Assembly (NCBI GenBank): GCA_000989765.1
Contig: LBOW01000003.1
Coordinates: forward strand, 1 to 47,483
Reading direction: 5' to 3'
Length of the DNA: 47,483 nt
From: Candidatus Woesebacteria bacterium GW2011_GWB1_33_22
Lineage (GTDB): Bacteria > Patescibacteriota > Microgenomatia > UBA8517
Under the pieces are notes generated by a model. It had not been told where the DNA came from. It did no database searches and worked only from the letters and a program-made list of their open reading frames with translations. The number at the start of each line of letters is the position of its first letter. Position 1 is the first letter of the stretch. Made by a program: the position numbers and the translations under genes. Positions 6,328 through 14,551 of the stretch are shown one piece after another.

Positions 6328-7250
6328 TTCAATTCTGCAAGATAATTTAGAGCGGACATAGCTGCCATACAACCGTAACCTGCTGCAGTTACTGCTTGTT
6401 TGTAAGTATGGTCATGAACATCTCCCGACACAAAAACCCCAGGAATATTAGTTTTAGAATTTTCTTTTGGAATAATATAGCCCTTACTATCAAGATCAAT
6501 CAAGCCTTTAAATATTTGGCTTGATGGATCATGTCCGATGGCTACAAACAAACCATCTAGTTTAATTTCCGATTCTTCTTCGGTTTTACTGTTTCTAATT
6601 GTTATAGATTCTAGTTTCTGATCTCCTAGTATCTCTTTTACTTCACTGTCCCAAATTACATCTATTTTAGAATTTGCAAAAACTTTTTCTTGCATTGCTT
6701 TACTCGCTTTAAATTCTGACTTTCTATGAATAATAGTGACTTTTGAAGCATATTTTGTTAAAACCAAAGCCTCCTCCATTGCCGAATCTCCACCTCCGAC
6801 CACAACTACATATTTTTCTTTAAAAAATGGAGCATCACACGGAGCACAAGAAGAGATTCCACGACCAATTAATTCCTTCTCTCCAGGAACTCCCAACCAT
6901 TTTGTTTCTGCACCTGTTGCTATAATAACGCTATTAGCATATAGCTCACGGTCTACGGTAAACAACACAAAAGGTCGAACAGAAAAATTAACTTTAGTTA
7001 CATTTTGAGGAACAAACTTGGCACCAAAACGAATAGCTTGAGATTTCATTTTTTCCATTAAGTGAGGTCCCATTATTCCTTCTGGAAATCCAGGAAAATT
7101 ATCAACAGTTGAAGTTAGCATTAACTGTCCTCCCCAAACATCTCCACCTAATATAATTGTTGAAGCTGCTCCACGAGTAGTATAAACACCCGCAGTTAAA
7201 CCTGCAGGTCCAGAACCAATTATGGCCGTATCCCAAATAGTGTCTTGCAT
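6324..7250 (-). CDS. trxB: Thioredoxin-disulfide reductase
   Basis: 308 residues, normal length. It passes electrons from NAD(P)H through FAD to thioredoxin. FAD site GSGPAGLTAGVYTTRG (residues 13-28), redox pair CAPC near 135-138 (usually CATC or CAVC) followed by D, NADP-type site VVGGGDSAMEEA, and the C-terminal FAD motif GVFVSGDVHDHTYKQAVTA. The NADPH-binding HRK segment (TIIHRKSEF) is present. It is followed without a gap by small membrane ORFs and preceded by a low-complexity ORF and trxA on the same strand, so substrate and reductase are together. Confidence 0.96.
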   Translation of the reverse strand: MQDTIWDTAIIGSGPAGLTAGVYTTRGAASTIILGGDVWGGQLMLTSTVDNFPGFPEGIMGPHLMEKMKSQAIRFGAKFVPQNVTKVNFSVRPFVLFTVDRELYANSVIIATGAETKWLGVPGEKELIGRGISSCAPCDAPFFKEKYVVVVGGGDSAMEEALVLTKYASKVTIIHRKSEFKASKAMQEKVFANSKIDVIWDSEVKEILGDQKLESITIRNSKTEEESEIKLDGLFVAIGHDPSSQIFKGLIDLDSKGYIIPKENSKTNIPGVFVSGDVHDHTYKQAVTAAGYGCMAAMSALNYLAELK

Positions 7251-7257
7251 TATCTAA

Positions 7258-7455
7258 TTATACAGTTTGTGTTGGTGTAGTAGTATCAGCGGGTACCGGT
7301 ACTTCAGTTGGAACTTCAGTTGCAACTGGTGTATCTGTTTCTACTGGTTCAACAATTGGTGTTTGTGCAACAGGAACTGTTGTAACTGGCTGACCCATTG
7401 TGGGTGCAATTGGTGTATCTGTTGTTGGATTTGCTGTTGGTGTATTATCGTTCAT
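7258..7455 (-). CDS. Pro/Thr/Val-rich low-complexity peptide
   Basis: 65 residues built almost only from Pro, Thr, Val, Ala and Asp/Glu (for example TDTPVATEVPTEVPVPADTT), with no cysteine, no lysine and no membrane segment. It is very acidic and likely disordered. The start at 7455 has one of the strongest ribosome sites in the window (AAGGAGGTGA, 7462-7471), part of which comes from a dispersed repeat. It sits between trxA and trxB. Function unknown; resembles proline-rich tails fused to membrane proteins, but here it stands alone. Confidence 0.6.
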   Translation of the reverse strand: MNDNTPTANPTTDTPIAPTMGQPVTTVPVAQTPIVEPVETDTPVATEVPTEVPVPADTTTPTQTV

Positions 7456-7461
7456 TAAAAA

Positions 7462-7471
7462 TCACCTCCTT
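7462..7471 (-). promoter_or_regulatory. Strong Shine-Dalgarno partly made by a repeat
   Basis: AAGGAGGTGA lies six bases before the ATG at 7455. Its first half (AAGGA) is the end of the TCCTGAGCGAAGTCGAAGGA element. Confidence 0.75.
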
Positions 7472-7486
7472 CGACTTCGCTCAGGA
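7467..7486. repeat. TCCTGAGCGAAGTCGAAGGA element, trxA 3' end
   Basis: An exact copy of the dispersed 20-bp element on the minus strand. It provides the trxA stop codon (TGA at 7481-7483) and the AAGGA of the next gene's ribosome site. Confidence 0.9.
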
Positions 7487-7804
7487 CAAGCCTTTTTTGA
7501 TTAAATCTTCAAATGATTGTTTTCCTCCAAAACCAATTTGTCTCCCTATCTCTACCCCATCTTTAAATAAAATTGTAGTAGGAATTGACATAACTCCCAA
7601 TTTCCCAGATGTTATTTGATTTTCATCTACATTAATTTTAACTAAGACAAGTTTACCTTTATAATTCTCACTAAGTTCTTCCAATATTGGTTCAGCCATC
7701 TTGCATGGTCCACACCAGTCTGCATAGAAATCCACCAAAACTGGAAGAGAATTTTTCAATACATCTTGATCAAATGAAGAATCGGTAACTTTATTTAGTG
7801 CCAT
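7481..7804 (-). CDS. trxA: Thioredoxin
   Basis: 107 residues from the ATG at 7804; an upstream TTG in frame (7816) adds four residues and is less likely. The active site is FYADWCGPCKMAEPIL, with the cis-Pro loop MSIPTTILFKDG and the buried Asp of VDENQ. Standard thioredoxin size and motifs; a cytoplasmic disulfide reductant, presumably for the class II ribonucleotide reductase and other partners, recharged by the TrxB encoded downstream. The last two residues and stop codon are formed by an inserted repeat, so the native C-terminus has been altered. Confidence 0.95.
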   Translation of the reverse strand: MALNKVTDSSFDQDVLKNSLPVLVDFYADWCGPCKMAEPILEELSENYKGKLVLVKINVDENQITSGKLGVMSIPTTILFKDGVEIGRQIGFGGKQSFEDLIKKGLS

Positions 7805-7875
7805 AGCAAGAAACAATATACAAGTTTATGAAGTCTCCCGTCAACCCCCAAGTGTTTAACAAATTCATATTTGTA

Positions 7876-9978
7876 TCAGATCTTCACCCTATTTAACCTC
7901 AAGGAATTTAGAACCACAGAGATTGAACTTGCGGCCATTGCAAAGGAAGCCAACATTGGGTTTAGAAGTCCAAGTGTTGCTACAGGAATTAATATTACGT
8001 TATAACCGAAAGCCCAAAATAAATTTTGTTTGATAACTCTCATTGTTACTTTACTTAAATTCATAGCAGTTAAAACAGATTTAAAATCGGAATTTAAAAG
8101 CGTAATTCCAGCAGACTCCATAGCAATATCAGTTCCTGTTCCCATAGCAATTCCCACATCAGCCGCTGCTAAAGCTGGGGCGTCATTAATCCCGTCGCCA
8201 ACAAAGGCTACGTTTGTAAACTCCTTTACTTTTTCTGATTTCTCATTAGGCATTACTTCTGCCATAACATTTTTAATTCCAGCTAATTTTGCAATAGCAT
8301 TAGCAGTTCTTTGATTGTCCCCAGTTACCATCCATGTCTTTATTCCCTTATCTTCTAAACTTTTTATTACCTCTCTTACCCCAGTCTTTAAAGTGTCAGC
8401 TACAGCAACAAAACCTAATAGTTCATTTTCCCTCGTAAGACCCATTACTGTTTTACCTTGACTTTCAAGATTTTTAATCTTGTCTGATTTTTCTTTAATT
8501 TTTCCAAAAAAATATTTTTTGTTTTGAATAAAACCCTCGACCCCTTCACCCGCTATTGCCTTAAAACCATTAACTTTTTTGGTCTTTAATCCCAATTCCT
8601 TAGCCTTTAACACAATTGTTTCTCCAAGTGGATGCTCTGAACCTTTTTCTAAGGACGCAGTAATTTCAAGGATTTCTGTGTCTGAAATGTCAGTTACAAC
8701 AGGCATACCTTTAGTCAAAGTCCCTGTTTTATCGAAGATAATCGTTCTAATTTTGTGTGCAGTTTCAAGGCTTGTAGCATCCTTAATTAATACACCTTTT
8801 TCTGCTCCCTTCCCTGTTCCAACCATTATTGCTGTAGGTGTTGCAAGACCCATTGCACAAGGACAAGCAATAATTAAAACTGCAACAAGATTAATAAAAG
8901 CATCTGTCGGTAAACCAACAACATACCAAACCACAAATGTCGCAACAGCAAGCATTAATACTATTGGTACAAAGTAGGAAGAAACCAAATCTGCCATTCT
9001 AGCTATTGGTGCCCTCGAACTTTGAGCTTCCTTAACCATTTCGACTATGTGGGATAGCATTGTTTCACTTCCAACCTTTGTTGCTTTGAAGATGAAACTT
9101 CCAGATTTATTCAAGGTTGATCCTATTACATTTGCACCAATTAATTTTTCAACAGGGAATGACTCTCCAGTTACCATTGATTCGTCAACAAAACTATTTC
9201 CCTCAGTAATAACACCGTCCACTGGCACTTTTTCCCCAGGCCTTACTCTTATTAAATCACCCGCCACAACTTCACCTAATGGCACGTCAATCTCCACACC
9301 ATTTCTAATCAAGCGAGCGGTTTTAGGAACAAGACCTAAGAGTTTTTTAATTGCGTCAGAGGTATGAGATTTTGCTTTAGCTTCTAAAAACCGTCCCAGT
9401 AAAATTAGTGTGATAATAACTGCAGCCGTATCAAAATACATTCCCTCTACAATATTAAACATAGAAAGTATCGAATAAAAATATGCAGCTGTTGTACCAA
9501 TAACTATTAATGTATCCATACTAGCAGTTCTATTTTTAAGTCCCGACCATGTGGCTAAATAAAAGTCCTTTCCGGCCCAAAATTGTACTGGAGTTGCTAA
9601 AAACAATAGAAAGTAAGGATTAGAGATTAGAGAATAGCTAAACCATTCAGGAAAACTACCAATAAAAACCAGTATTGAAAGAATTGAAGAAATAATTACT
9701 TTTGTTTTTAGTTTTTTTAACTCATTTGTTTTAATTTCCTCGACATTTTGATCTTTGACATTTGAATTTTGATCTAGTAACGCTTTATATCCAGCATCTT
9801 TAACCGCTTTTTCAAGTTCTTGATCTGTGACACGATCGTTTATCTCGACAGTAGCAGATTCACTACCATAATTTACCGAGGCTTTTATAATACCAGGAAC
9901 TTTAGAAAGACTTCTTTCTATTAACTTTGCGCAAGATGCACAATGCATACCAACAACTGGAAATGTTTTTTTTGTCAT
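7876..9978 (-). CDS. copA: Copper-exporting P1B-type ATPase (first copy)
   Basis: 700 residues from the ATG at 9978, which overlaps the stop of a 25-residue ORF by ATGA; an in-frame ATG at 10002 is possible but lacks this coupling. One N-terminal HMA domain (GMHCASC, Cys 13 and 16), eight predicted membrane helices, actuator loop TGES, membrane CPC at 372-374, phosphorylation site DKTGT (Asp 416), SEHPLG (447-452) and GDGIND (594-599). FGYN in helix 7 and MAASS in helix 8 mark the Cu(I) class (P1B-1). It pumps cytosolic Cu(I) outward. It is the last gene of the two-component operon, so export is probably copper-induced. Confidence 0.96.
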   Translation of the reverse strand: MTKKTFPVVGMHCASCAKLIERSLSKVPGIIKASVNYGSESATVEINDRVTDQELEKAVKDAGYKALLDQNSNVKDQNVEEIKTNELKKLKTKVIISSILSILVFIGSFPEWFSYSLISNPYFLLFLATPVQFWAGKDFYLATWSGLKNRTASMDTLIVIGTTAAYFYSILSMFNIVEGMYFDTAAVIITLILLGRFLEAKAKSHTSDAIKKLLGLVPKTARLIRNGVEIDVPLGEVVAGDLIRVRPGEKVPVDGVITEGNSFVDESMVTGESFPVEKLIGANVIGSTLNKSGSFIFKATKVGSETMLSHIVEMVKEAQSSRAPIARMADLVSSYFVPIVLMLAVATFVVWYVVGLPTDAFINLVAVLIIACPCAMGLATPTAIMVGTGKGAEKGVLIKDATSLETAHKIRTIIFDKTGTLTKGMPVVTDISDTEILEITASLEKGSEHPLGETIVLKAKELGLKTKKVNGFKAIAGEGVEGFIQNKKYFFGKIKEKSDKIKNLESQGKTVMGLTRENELLGFVAVADTLKTGVREVIKSLEDKGIKTWMVTGDNQRTANAIAKLAGIKNVMAEVMPNEKSEKVKEFTNVAFVGDGINDAPALAAADVGIAMGTGTDIAMESAGITLLNSDFKSVLTAMNLSKVTMRVIKQNLFWAFGYNVILIPVATLGLLNPMLASFAMAASSISVVLNSLRLNRVKI

Positions 9979-10052
9979 TTTTTCCCAAGGAAAAACCACC
10001 ATATAAATCCAATTAATCCAAGTCCAGAAATTAAAACTATTATTTTGTCCAT
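9975..10052 (-). CDS. 25-residue single-helix membrane peptide upstream of copA
   Basis: A tiny [23 protein letters not shown] followed by FLGKK and TGA. Its start overlaps the end of the sensor kinase gene by 13 bases and its stop overlaps the copA start (ATGA), so it fits exactly between them. The sequence resembles the N-terminal anchor that precedes cupredoxin domains in metal-linked proteins of other bacteria (recollection). It could be a remnant of such a protein, a coupling leader for copA, or a real small subunit. Confidence 0.55.
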   Translation of the reverse strand: MDKIIVLISGLGLIGFIWWFFLGKK

Positions 10053-11380
10053 ATCGTTGGTAGATATACTTTTACTAAAGTCCCCGTTCCAATCTTACTT
10101 AATATTTTAACACTTCCACCATGTGCATTTATTATTCCTTGCGCTATAGCTAAGCCCAGACCAGACCCTAATGTCTTTGTGGATTTTGATCCCCTGTAAA
10201 ATCTTTCAAAAACATGGCTTAAATCTTCTTTTGCAATACCAACACCTTCATCTTTGATTTCCATTATTGCATTTTTGTTAACCAGCTTTAAAGAAACTGA
10301 TATTTTTTTACCATTTGGCGTGTACTTTATTGCATTTTCAATAATATTTACCAATGCCCTATTAATTTTGCCTTCATCACCAAATATCTTTATTTTTGGC
10401 TCAAGATCAAAGCTTACATTAATCTTTTTTTGCTGTCCAAGTTTTGTGGTAATTTGTGATAAATCATAAAGCAATTTTGATAAATTAAATTGTTTATTGA
10501 TAGTTTCATTATGAGATGCTCCAACCCAGGCAAGATCCAATAAATTCTTAACTAGATTTGAAATTTTATCAGTATCTATCAAGGTTTCCTCTAACGTTTT
10601 TTCATATTCTAATTTTGATCTGTCTTTTGAAAGAGTAAGTTCAATCCCACCTTTTAAAGTAGCAATTGGAGTTTTAAGTTCATGGGCAATATCTTCTATA
10701 AATTGCCTTTCCCTTTTAAAAGACTGTTGTAATCTATCAAGAAGGTTGTTAAATGTTAAAGTAAGTCTTTGAATCTCGTCATTTGATCCTGGATCTTCTA
10801 ACCTTTTATCTAAGTTTTCAGAAGTAATATCATCCATATTTTGAATAATATTTGAGAGTGGTTTAATAATTTTATTTGTAAACATTATGGCTCCTAAAAT
10901 TACTGGTGCTATAAAAATAGCAAAAATTATAGCCAAAATTGACAGAAGAAGGTTTAAAGATTTTTGGATTGCCTCAATTGGGTGAGCAATAAGTAAAACT
11001 TCAGTAAGTTTGTCATTTTCATAGACTGGTTTAACTAAAAACCTCATCGGTGTATTCCCAATATTCTGATTTGTATAAGTAATCGATCTATTTTTTTGGG
11101 CTACCTCAAATAAATATTTGTATGATACATAAGGTGTGTCAAAACTAAGGGAACTGTCAACTATACTTCCGTTTTGATTAAGAAGGGTTATCACCATCCC
11201 TGGGACGCTGTTGAATTGGTTTAGATTATATGAATGGAGCAATAATTCCTTATCAACTTGCTGATAAATAATCTTGTTAGTAACTATATAAAAACTTGTA
11301 AAAATAATACTTATTGCAACAATTAATATTGAGCTAAATAATATTACTATTCTAAATTTTAAACTTTTAATATTCATCAT
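10040..11380 (-). CDS. Sensor histidine kinase, probable copper sensor
   Basis: 446 residues. Membrane helices at about 9-32 and 143-168 enclose a roughly 110-residue outer sensor domain without obvious metal-binding Cys or His clusters. HAMP follows (about 168-220), then HisKA with phospho-acceptor H233 (IAHELKTP), and HATPase_c with N box [15 protein letters not shown]1 DEGVGI, F box FERFYRG and G2 GSGLGLAIA. Start shares ATGA with the response regulator stop, a normal pair. Located next to CcdA, DUF1573 and CopA genes, it most likely senses copper or envelope thiol stress; this is by context. Confidence 0.93.
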   Translation of the reverse strand: MMNIKSLKFRIVILFSSILIVAISIIFTSFYIVTNKIIYQQVDKELLLHSYNLNQFNSVPGMVITLLNQNGSIVDSSLSFDTPYVSYKYLFEVAQKNRSITYTNQNIGNTPMRFLVKPVYENDKLTEVLLIAHPIEAIQKSLNLLLSILAIIFAIFIAPVILGAIMFTNKIIKPLSNIIQNMDDITSENLDKRLEDPGSNDEIQRLTLTFNNLLDRLQQSFKRERQFIEDIAHELKTPIATLKGGIELTLSKDRSKLEYEKTLEETLIDTDKISNLVKNLLDLAWVGASHNETINKQFNLSKLLYDLSQITTKLGQQKKINVSFDLEPKIKIFGDEGKINRALVNIIENAIKYTPNGKKISVSLKLVNKNAIMEIKDEGVGIAKEDLSHVFERFYRGSKSTKTLGSGLGLAIAQGIINAHGGSVKILSKIGTGTLVKVYLPTIWTK

Positions 11381-12039
11381 ATAGTATAACCAACACCATG
11401 AATTGTCTTAATAAGTTTTTTCTTATATTCTTTGTCTATTTTTTTGCGAAGTGTAACAACCAAAACGTCGACTATATTGCTCATCCCTTCAAAATTATAG
11501 TCCCAGACATGTTCGATTATTTTTGTTCTAGTTACTACCTCTCCACTATTTCTCATCAAAAGTTCCAAAATCGCAAATTCTTTTGGAGTTAAATTAATTA
11601 TTTTTCCATCCCTTGTTACCTTATGACTTAATGGATTAAGTTTTAAATTATCAATTTCCAATATCGGAGACGTATTTTTGTGACTTCTTCTTATTAACGC
11701 ATGTACTCTTGACCTAAATTCCATAAATGAAAACGGTTTTGTTATATAATCATCGGCTCCACTATCAAGGCCTTTTATTTTATCTTCAACTGTTGATCTA
11801 GCGGTCAACATCAAAATTGGAGTTCTTATGTTTTTTGCTCTTAAATTTTTACAAACTTCTATCCCGTCAATTTTAGGCAACATTAAATCTAAAACTATTA
11901 AATCGTAGTCTTCATTTTCTGCTAAAAATTGGCCTTCTTCTCCATCAAACGCCTGGTCAACAGCAAAACCATCTTCAACAAAGCCCTTTTTTAAAATATT
12001 ATTGAGTCTTTCTTCATCCTCAATAATTAATACTCTCAT
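11377..12039 (-). CDS. OmpR/PhoB family response regulator
   Basis: 220 residues from the ATG at 12039; an in-frame extension to 12090 runs into the upstream gene and is unlikely. Receiver domain with acidic pair ED, phosphorylation site Asp 51 (VLDLMLPK), conserved T (MLTARS) and K (ITKPF); C-terminal winged helix with VTRTKIIEHVWDYNFEG and VDVLVVTLRKKID. It pairs with the kinase that follows. As the only OmpR-type regulator seen in the copper island it is the best candidate for binding the direct-repeat boxes at 14283-14299 and 18879-18895. A palindrome AATACGTATT lies just before its start. Confidence 0.95.
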   Translation of the reverse strand: MRVLIIEDEERLNNILKKGFVEDGFAVDQAFDGEEGQFLAENEDYDLIVLDLMLPKIDGIEVCKNLRAKNIRTPILMLTARSTVEDKIKGLDSGADDYITKPFSFMEFRSRVHALIRRSHKNTSPILEIDNLKLNPLSHKVTRDGKIINLTPKEFAILELLMRNSGEVVTRTKIIEHVWDYNFEGMSNIVDVLVVTLRKKIDKEYKKKLIKTIHGVGYTI

Positions 12040-12049
12040 ACAATACGTA

Positions 12050-12949
12050 TTATACCCCACATCCACCGCCTGTTTTTGGAGGCTCTGCAACTAACCCCTG
12101 TTGAGATAACCATGTTTTGATATTTCTAGAGCCACTTGCAGAAGAATAATCTTTACTTAAAAGTAATTTTGCATCAATGTCGGTAAAATTTAAGTTTTCT
12201 TTATTTTTAAAATACATTGCTAGGTCATAGTAATTCCCAGGAAACCAAAAGGCGTTAAAATACTTCCCCGCCTCGTACATTTCGCCTTCTGATGCACCGT
12301 TTCCTGCCATGAGCTGTAGTACTCCTAGAAGGGCCATACCGTGATTGCAATCTGGGAAAGCCGTTGAATTATTACAACACGGTCTAAATATATTTGATGA
12401 AACTTCTTCTACTAATTTCTCTTGTTCTAAAGTTAGAGTTATAAGAGATGCTTTCGAGTAATAATTCATTGTATTGCCACTAGCGAGTGACCACCCACCT
12501 GTCGAGGCAAAGTCTCCTGCACCTTTTAGTCCTCCATATTTCATCATGTCACCCTCGTCTAGAATTTTAGATTTATTATTTAGTCCAACTGCCCAGAAAA
12601 AATTAAGCAAGAAATATGAATTTTCTCTAGTTATTTTAATTTTTTCATCTGACCCGAAAACAAGAATTTTTACCTGATCTTCTGTTAAAGGCTGATTAGA
12701 CTTTTCATAAATATTAATAAACTTATCCTTATCAATAATACCTGAAGCAATCATCATTGGACCCAAATTGTTAAACCTAGCATTAATTTCAAAACCTCCT
12801 GTGGGGTTAATCTCTTCAAACAATTGATTGTTGTTTTCTTTTGATTTTATAGCGATTGGGGTAACTTTTTTTGGCAATTTTAAAATCAGAATAATATTAG
12901 TTATCACGCTTAAAAGTATTATTGCAATTAAAATTCTAATTTTTGTCAT
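12050..12949 (-). CDS. Conserved unknown protein of the copper island
   Basis: 299 residues with an N-terminal membrane anchor (about 5-25) and a large outer domain. Visible motifs are STGGWSLASGNTMNYY (about 150-164), FRPCCNNSTAFPDCNHGMAL (188-207) with Cys 191, 192, 201 and His 203, LSKDYSSASGSRNI, and a C-terminal GGGCGV. The CC...C.H set looks like a metal or thiol site. I recall related proteins with the RPCC..ST.FPDCNHG motif in other bacteria and archaea without known function. It overlaps ccdA by four bases and is followed by the response regulator, so a role in periplasm-side copper or thiol handling is likely. Confidence 0.85.
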   Translation of the reverse strand: MTKIRILIAIILLSVITNIILILKLPKKVTPIAIKSKENNNQLFEEINPTGGFEINARFNNLGPMMIASGIIDKDKFINIYEKSNQPLTEDQVKILVFGSDEKIKITRENSYFLLNFFWAVGLNNKSKILDEGDMMKYGGLKGAGDFASTGGWSLASGNTMNYYSKASLITLTLEQEKLVEEVSSNIFRPCCNNSTAFPDCNHGMALLGVLQLMAGNGASEGEMYEAGKYFNAFWFPGNYYDLAMYFKNKENLNFTDIDAKLLLSKDYSSASGSRNIKTWLSQQGLVAEPPKTGGGCGV

Positions 12950-13758
12950 TTTTTAAATTTAAGTAATTTGTAAAAGATAAATAATATACTTAAAAATATT
13001 CCCAAATCAACGAAGATGTTCTGAAAGTATTTACTTATTTCAAAGACAATCATTCTTATTTTCTGTCCGTATAAATCTGCATCATCCATTACAAGTTTTC
13101 CTTGGAAATTTAAGATCGTAATTGCAATTGCTGTTACAAAAAATATTGCTGACCCTAAATATCTTAAAATATTATAAATTTTTTGCCTGTTAGCTCCCCC
13201 AATTTTAGATGTCGCTTTTTCATAGAACATTGACATTATAAATAATGGCATAACAATTCCTATTACGTAAGCAATTGAAACGAAAAACGCTTGAAATATA
13301 GATGGGGACAAAGAAGTTAATGTGACTGCAGCAAAAAGTACTGGGGCACAACAGGCGGAAGTTAACCCGGACATTAATCCCAAACCAAAAACTGAAAAGC
13401 TGTTAACTTTCTTTCCCTGAATTCCTGTTACATGGAATAGTTGAGGCAAGTGAAGAATTGGTTTTAACGTCATTATTCCCATTAAAAACATTACAAATGC
13501 TCCGAGATAATAGATTTGTAAATGATAAGTATCTAAAAATAAAATTGCAAACCTTAAGCCTAGTGCTATTGGAACTAAAACAAAGGCCAAACCAATTGCA
13601 AATATTAGTGTGTAATACATTACTCTTTTGTTTTCTTTAAATATTGTTCCTAAATAGGATGGAAAAAGAAAGGTAATACAACACGGAGCAAACAAAGCTA
13701 AAACACCAGCTAGAAATGATGCTGTGAGTGAAATTCCAAAAAGAAAATTTGTATCCAT
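12946..13758 (-). CDS. ccdA: CcdA/DsbD-type membrane thiol transporter
   Basis: 270 residues with six to eight membrane helices. Two Cys-bearing conserved segments, ALFAPCCITFLFP (Cys 26-27) and SACCAPVLF (about 137-138), match the paired redox cysteines of CcdA. Family members carry reducing equivalents from cytoplasmic thioredoxin across the membrane. Here both sites are CC rather than a single Cys, which is unusual and may relate to metal handling. It is between a DUF1573 protein and the unknown Cys-rich protein, and thioredoxin genes lie 5 kb downstream. Confidence 0.88.
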   Translation of the reverse strand: MDTNFLFGISLTASFLAGVLALFAPCCITFLFPSYLGTIFKENKRVMYYTLIFAIGLAFVLVPIALGLRFAILFLDTYHLQIYYLGAFVMFLMGIMTLKPILHLPQLFHVTGIQGKKVNSFSVFGLGLMSGLTSACCAPVLFAAVTLTSLSPSIFQAFFVSIAYVIGIVMPLFIMSMFYEKATSKIGGANRQKIYNILRYLGSAIFFVTAIAITILNFQGKLVMDDADLYGQKIRMIVFEISKYFQNIFVDLGIFLSILFIFYKLLKFKK

Positions 13759-13759
13759 A

Positions 13760-14260
13760 TTATTTAACTGTTGTTTTCAATGTAAAAATTATTTTAAGGT
13801 TATTAGGATCGTTGGTAGTTACAATTACATCTCGACTAACAGGACCATAAACCGGCATGATGGCTGGAGTATAAATAACTTTAACTGTTGCAATATCTCC
13901 TGGGGCAATATCTGTAACATAACCACTTTGTTTATGCATTCCAAATTGTTTTGTTTCCAGATCTTTGTATATAATTTTTCCAAAAGTACAATTACAACTT
14001 GAGTTTATATTTAAAATTTGAAGTGGTTTATTGCCTGAGTTTTTTAATGTGAAACTAACCTCTTTTGTTTCACTAACTTTCATCTCACCTATATCCATAA
14101 AGTTGCTTTGAGCTTCTGCTATAGGTCTATCGGTTTGCTGCTTAGAATAATTTTGAATATTAGGATCTGGTTTTTGATCTTTGGTCATTAAATATGCCAA
14201 ACCAAAAAATAAAACTAAAAACCCAACTGATAATAATAAAATAACCGTTTTAGACATCAA
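13760..14260 (-). CDS. DUF1573 domain envelope protein
   Basis: 166 residues: an N-terminal membrane helix (about 6-24), then an immunoglobulin-like DUF1573 domain (about 52-165) with FMDIGEMKVSETKEVSFTLKN and the typical SSCNCTFGK pair of cysteines, ending in VIVTTNDP. Such domains are outside the cytoplasm and often sit beside redox or copper genes. It is the first gene of the unit that runs through ccdA to copA, with only one base to ccdA. Its promoter region carries the shared copper box. Confidence 0.88.
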   Translation of the reverse strand: MMSKTVILLLSVGFLVLFFGLAYLMTKDQKPDPNIQNYSKQQTDRPIAEAQSNFMDIGEMKVSETKEVSFTLKNSGNKPLQILNINSSCNCTFGKIIYKDLETKQFGMHKQSGYVTDIAPGDIATVKVIYTPAIMPVYGPVSRDVIVTTNDPNNLKIIFTLKTTVK

Positions 14261-14264
14261 ACAA

Positions 14265-14299
14265 ATTATATTCCTTGATATATTAAGATTTTATGAAGA
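14265..14299 (-). promoter_or_regulatory. Copper-box promoter of the DUF1573-ccdA-copRS-copA unit
   Basis: On the minus strand: direct repeat TCTTCA-N5-TCTTAA (14283-14299, half-sites 11 bp apart), 12 bp, then a consensus -10 TATAAT (14265-14270), with the ATG only a few bases on. No good -35 exists; the second half-site covers that position, as in PhoB/OmpR class II activation. The same layout occurs at 18861-18895. Confidence 0.7.
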
Positions 14300-14301
14300 C
14301 C

Positions 14302-14523
14302 TTATAAAACCTCTCCACGCTTTTCAAGCATCATATGATGGATTGCTCCAATTTGTCCCCAAATTGCAAAAAGAACCAAAATTGCAGAACAAATAAGCGC
14401 ATCCAACTTTGTAATCCCAAATACAACGTTGTCAGCTCCTCCAAATACTGCTCCAAGAAATGAAACAGCTCCGACAAAACCAACAATGACACTAATAATG
14501 TGCATTATTTTTGATAACTTCAT
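14302..14523 (-). CDS. Small two-helix membrane protein
   Basis: 73 residues with two hydrophobic segments (about 7-29 and 38-57) and a polar tail. The ribosome site AGGGGGTGA is strong. It follows copA (second copy) by 28 bases and ends the operon that begins at 18853. A His pair with Met (IHHMM, near 63-67) could bind copper, which is speculation. No family recognised. Confidence 0.72.
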   Translation of the reverse strand: MKLSKIMHIISVIVGFVGAVSFLGAVFGGADNVVFGITKLDALICSAILVLFAIWGQIGAIHHMMLEKRGEVL

Positions 14524-14551
14524 TTAATAATCACCCCCTTTTATATTACTA

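Noticed and set aside
7267-7458. Trp/Cys-rich plus-strand ORF opposite the Pro/Thr-rich peptide
   Set aside because: Composition (CWC, NWC repeats) is the mirror of a Pro/Thr/Val repeat; no ribosome site. Rejected as shadow.
7818-7836. Third possible copper box (ACAAGTTTATGAAGTC) between copA and trxA
   Set aside because: It resembles the box but has one base less between half-sites and several mismatches, and no -10 at the right distance, so it is not counted.
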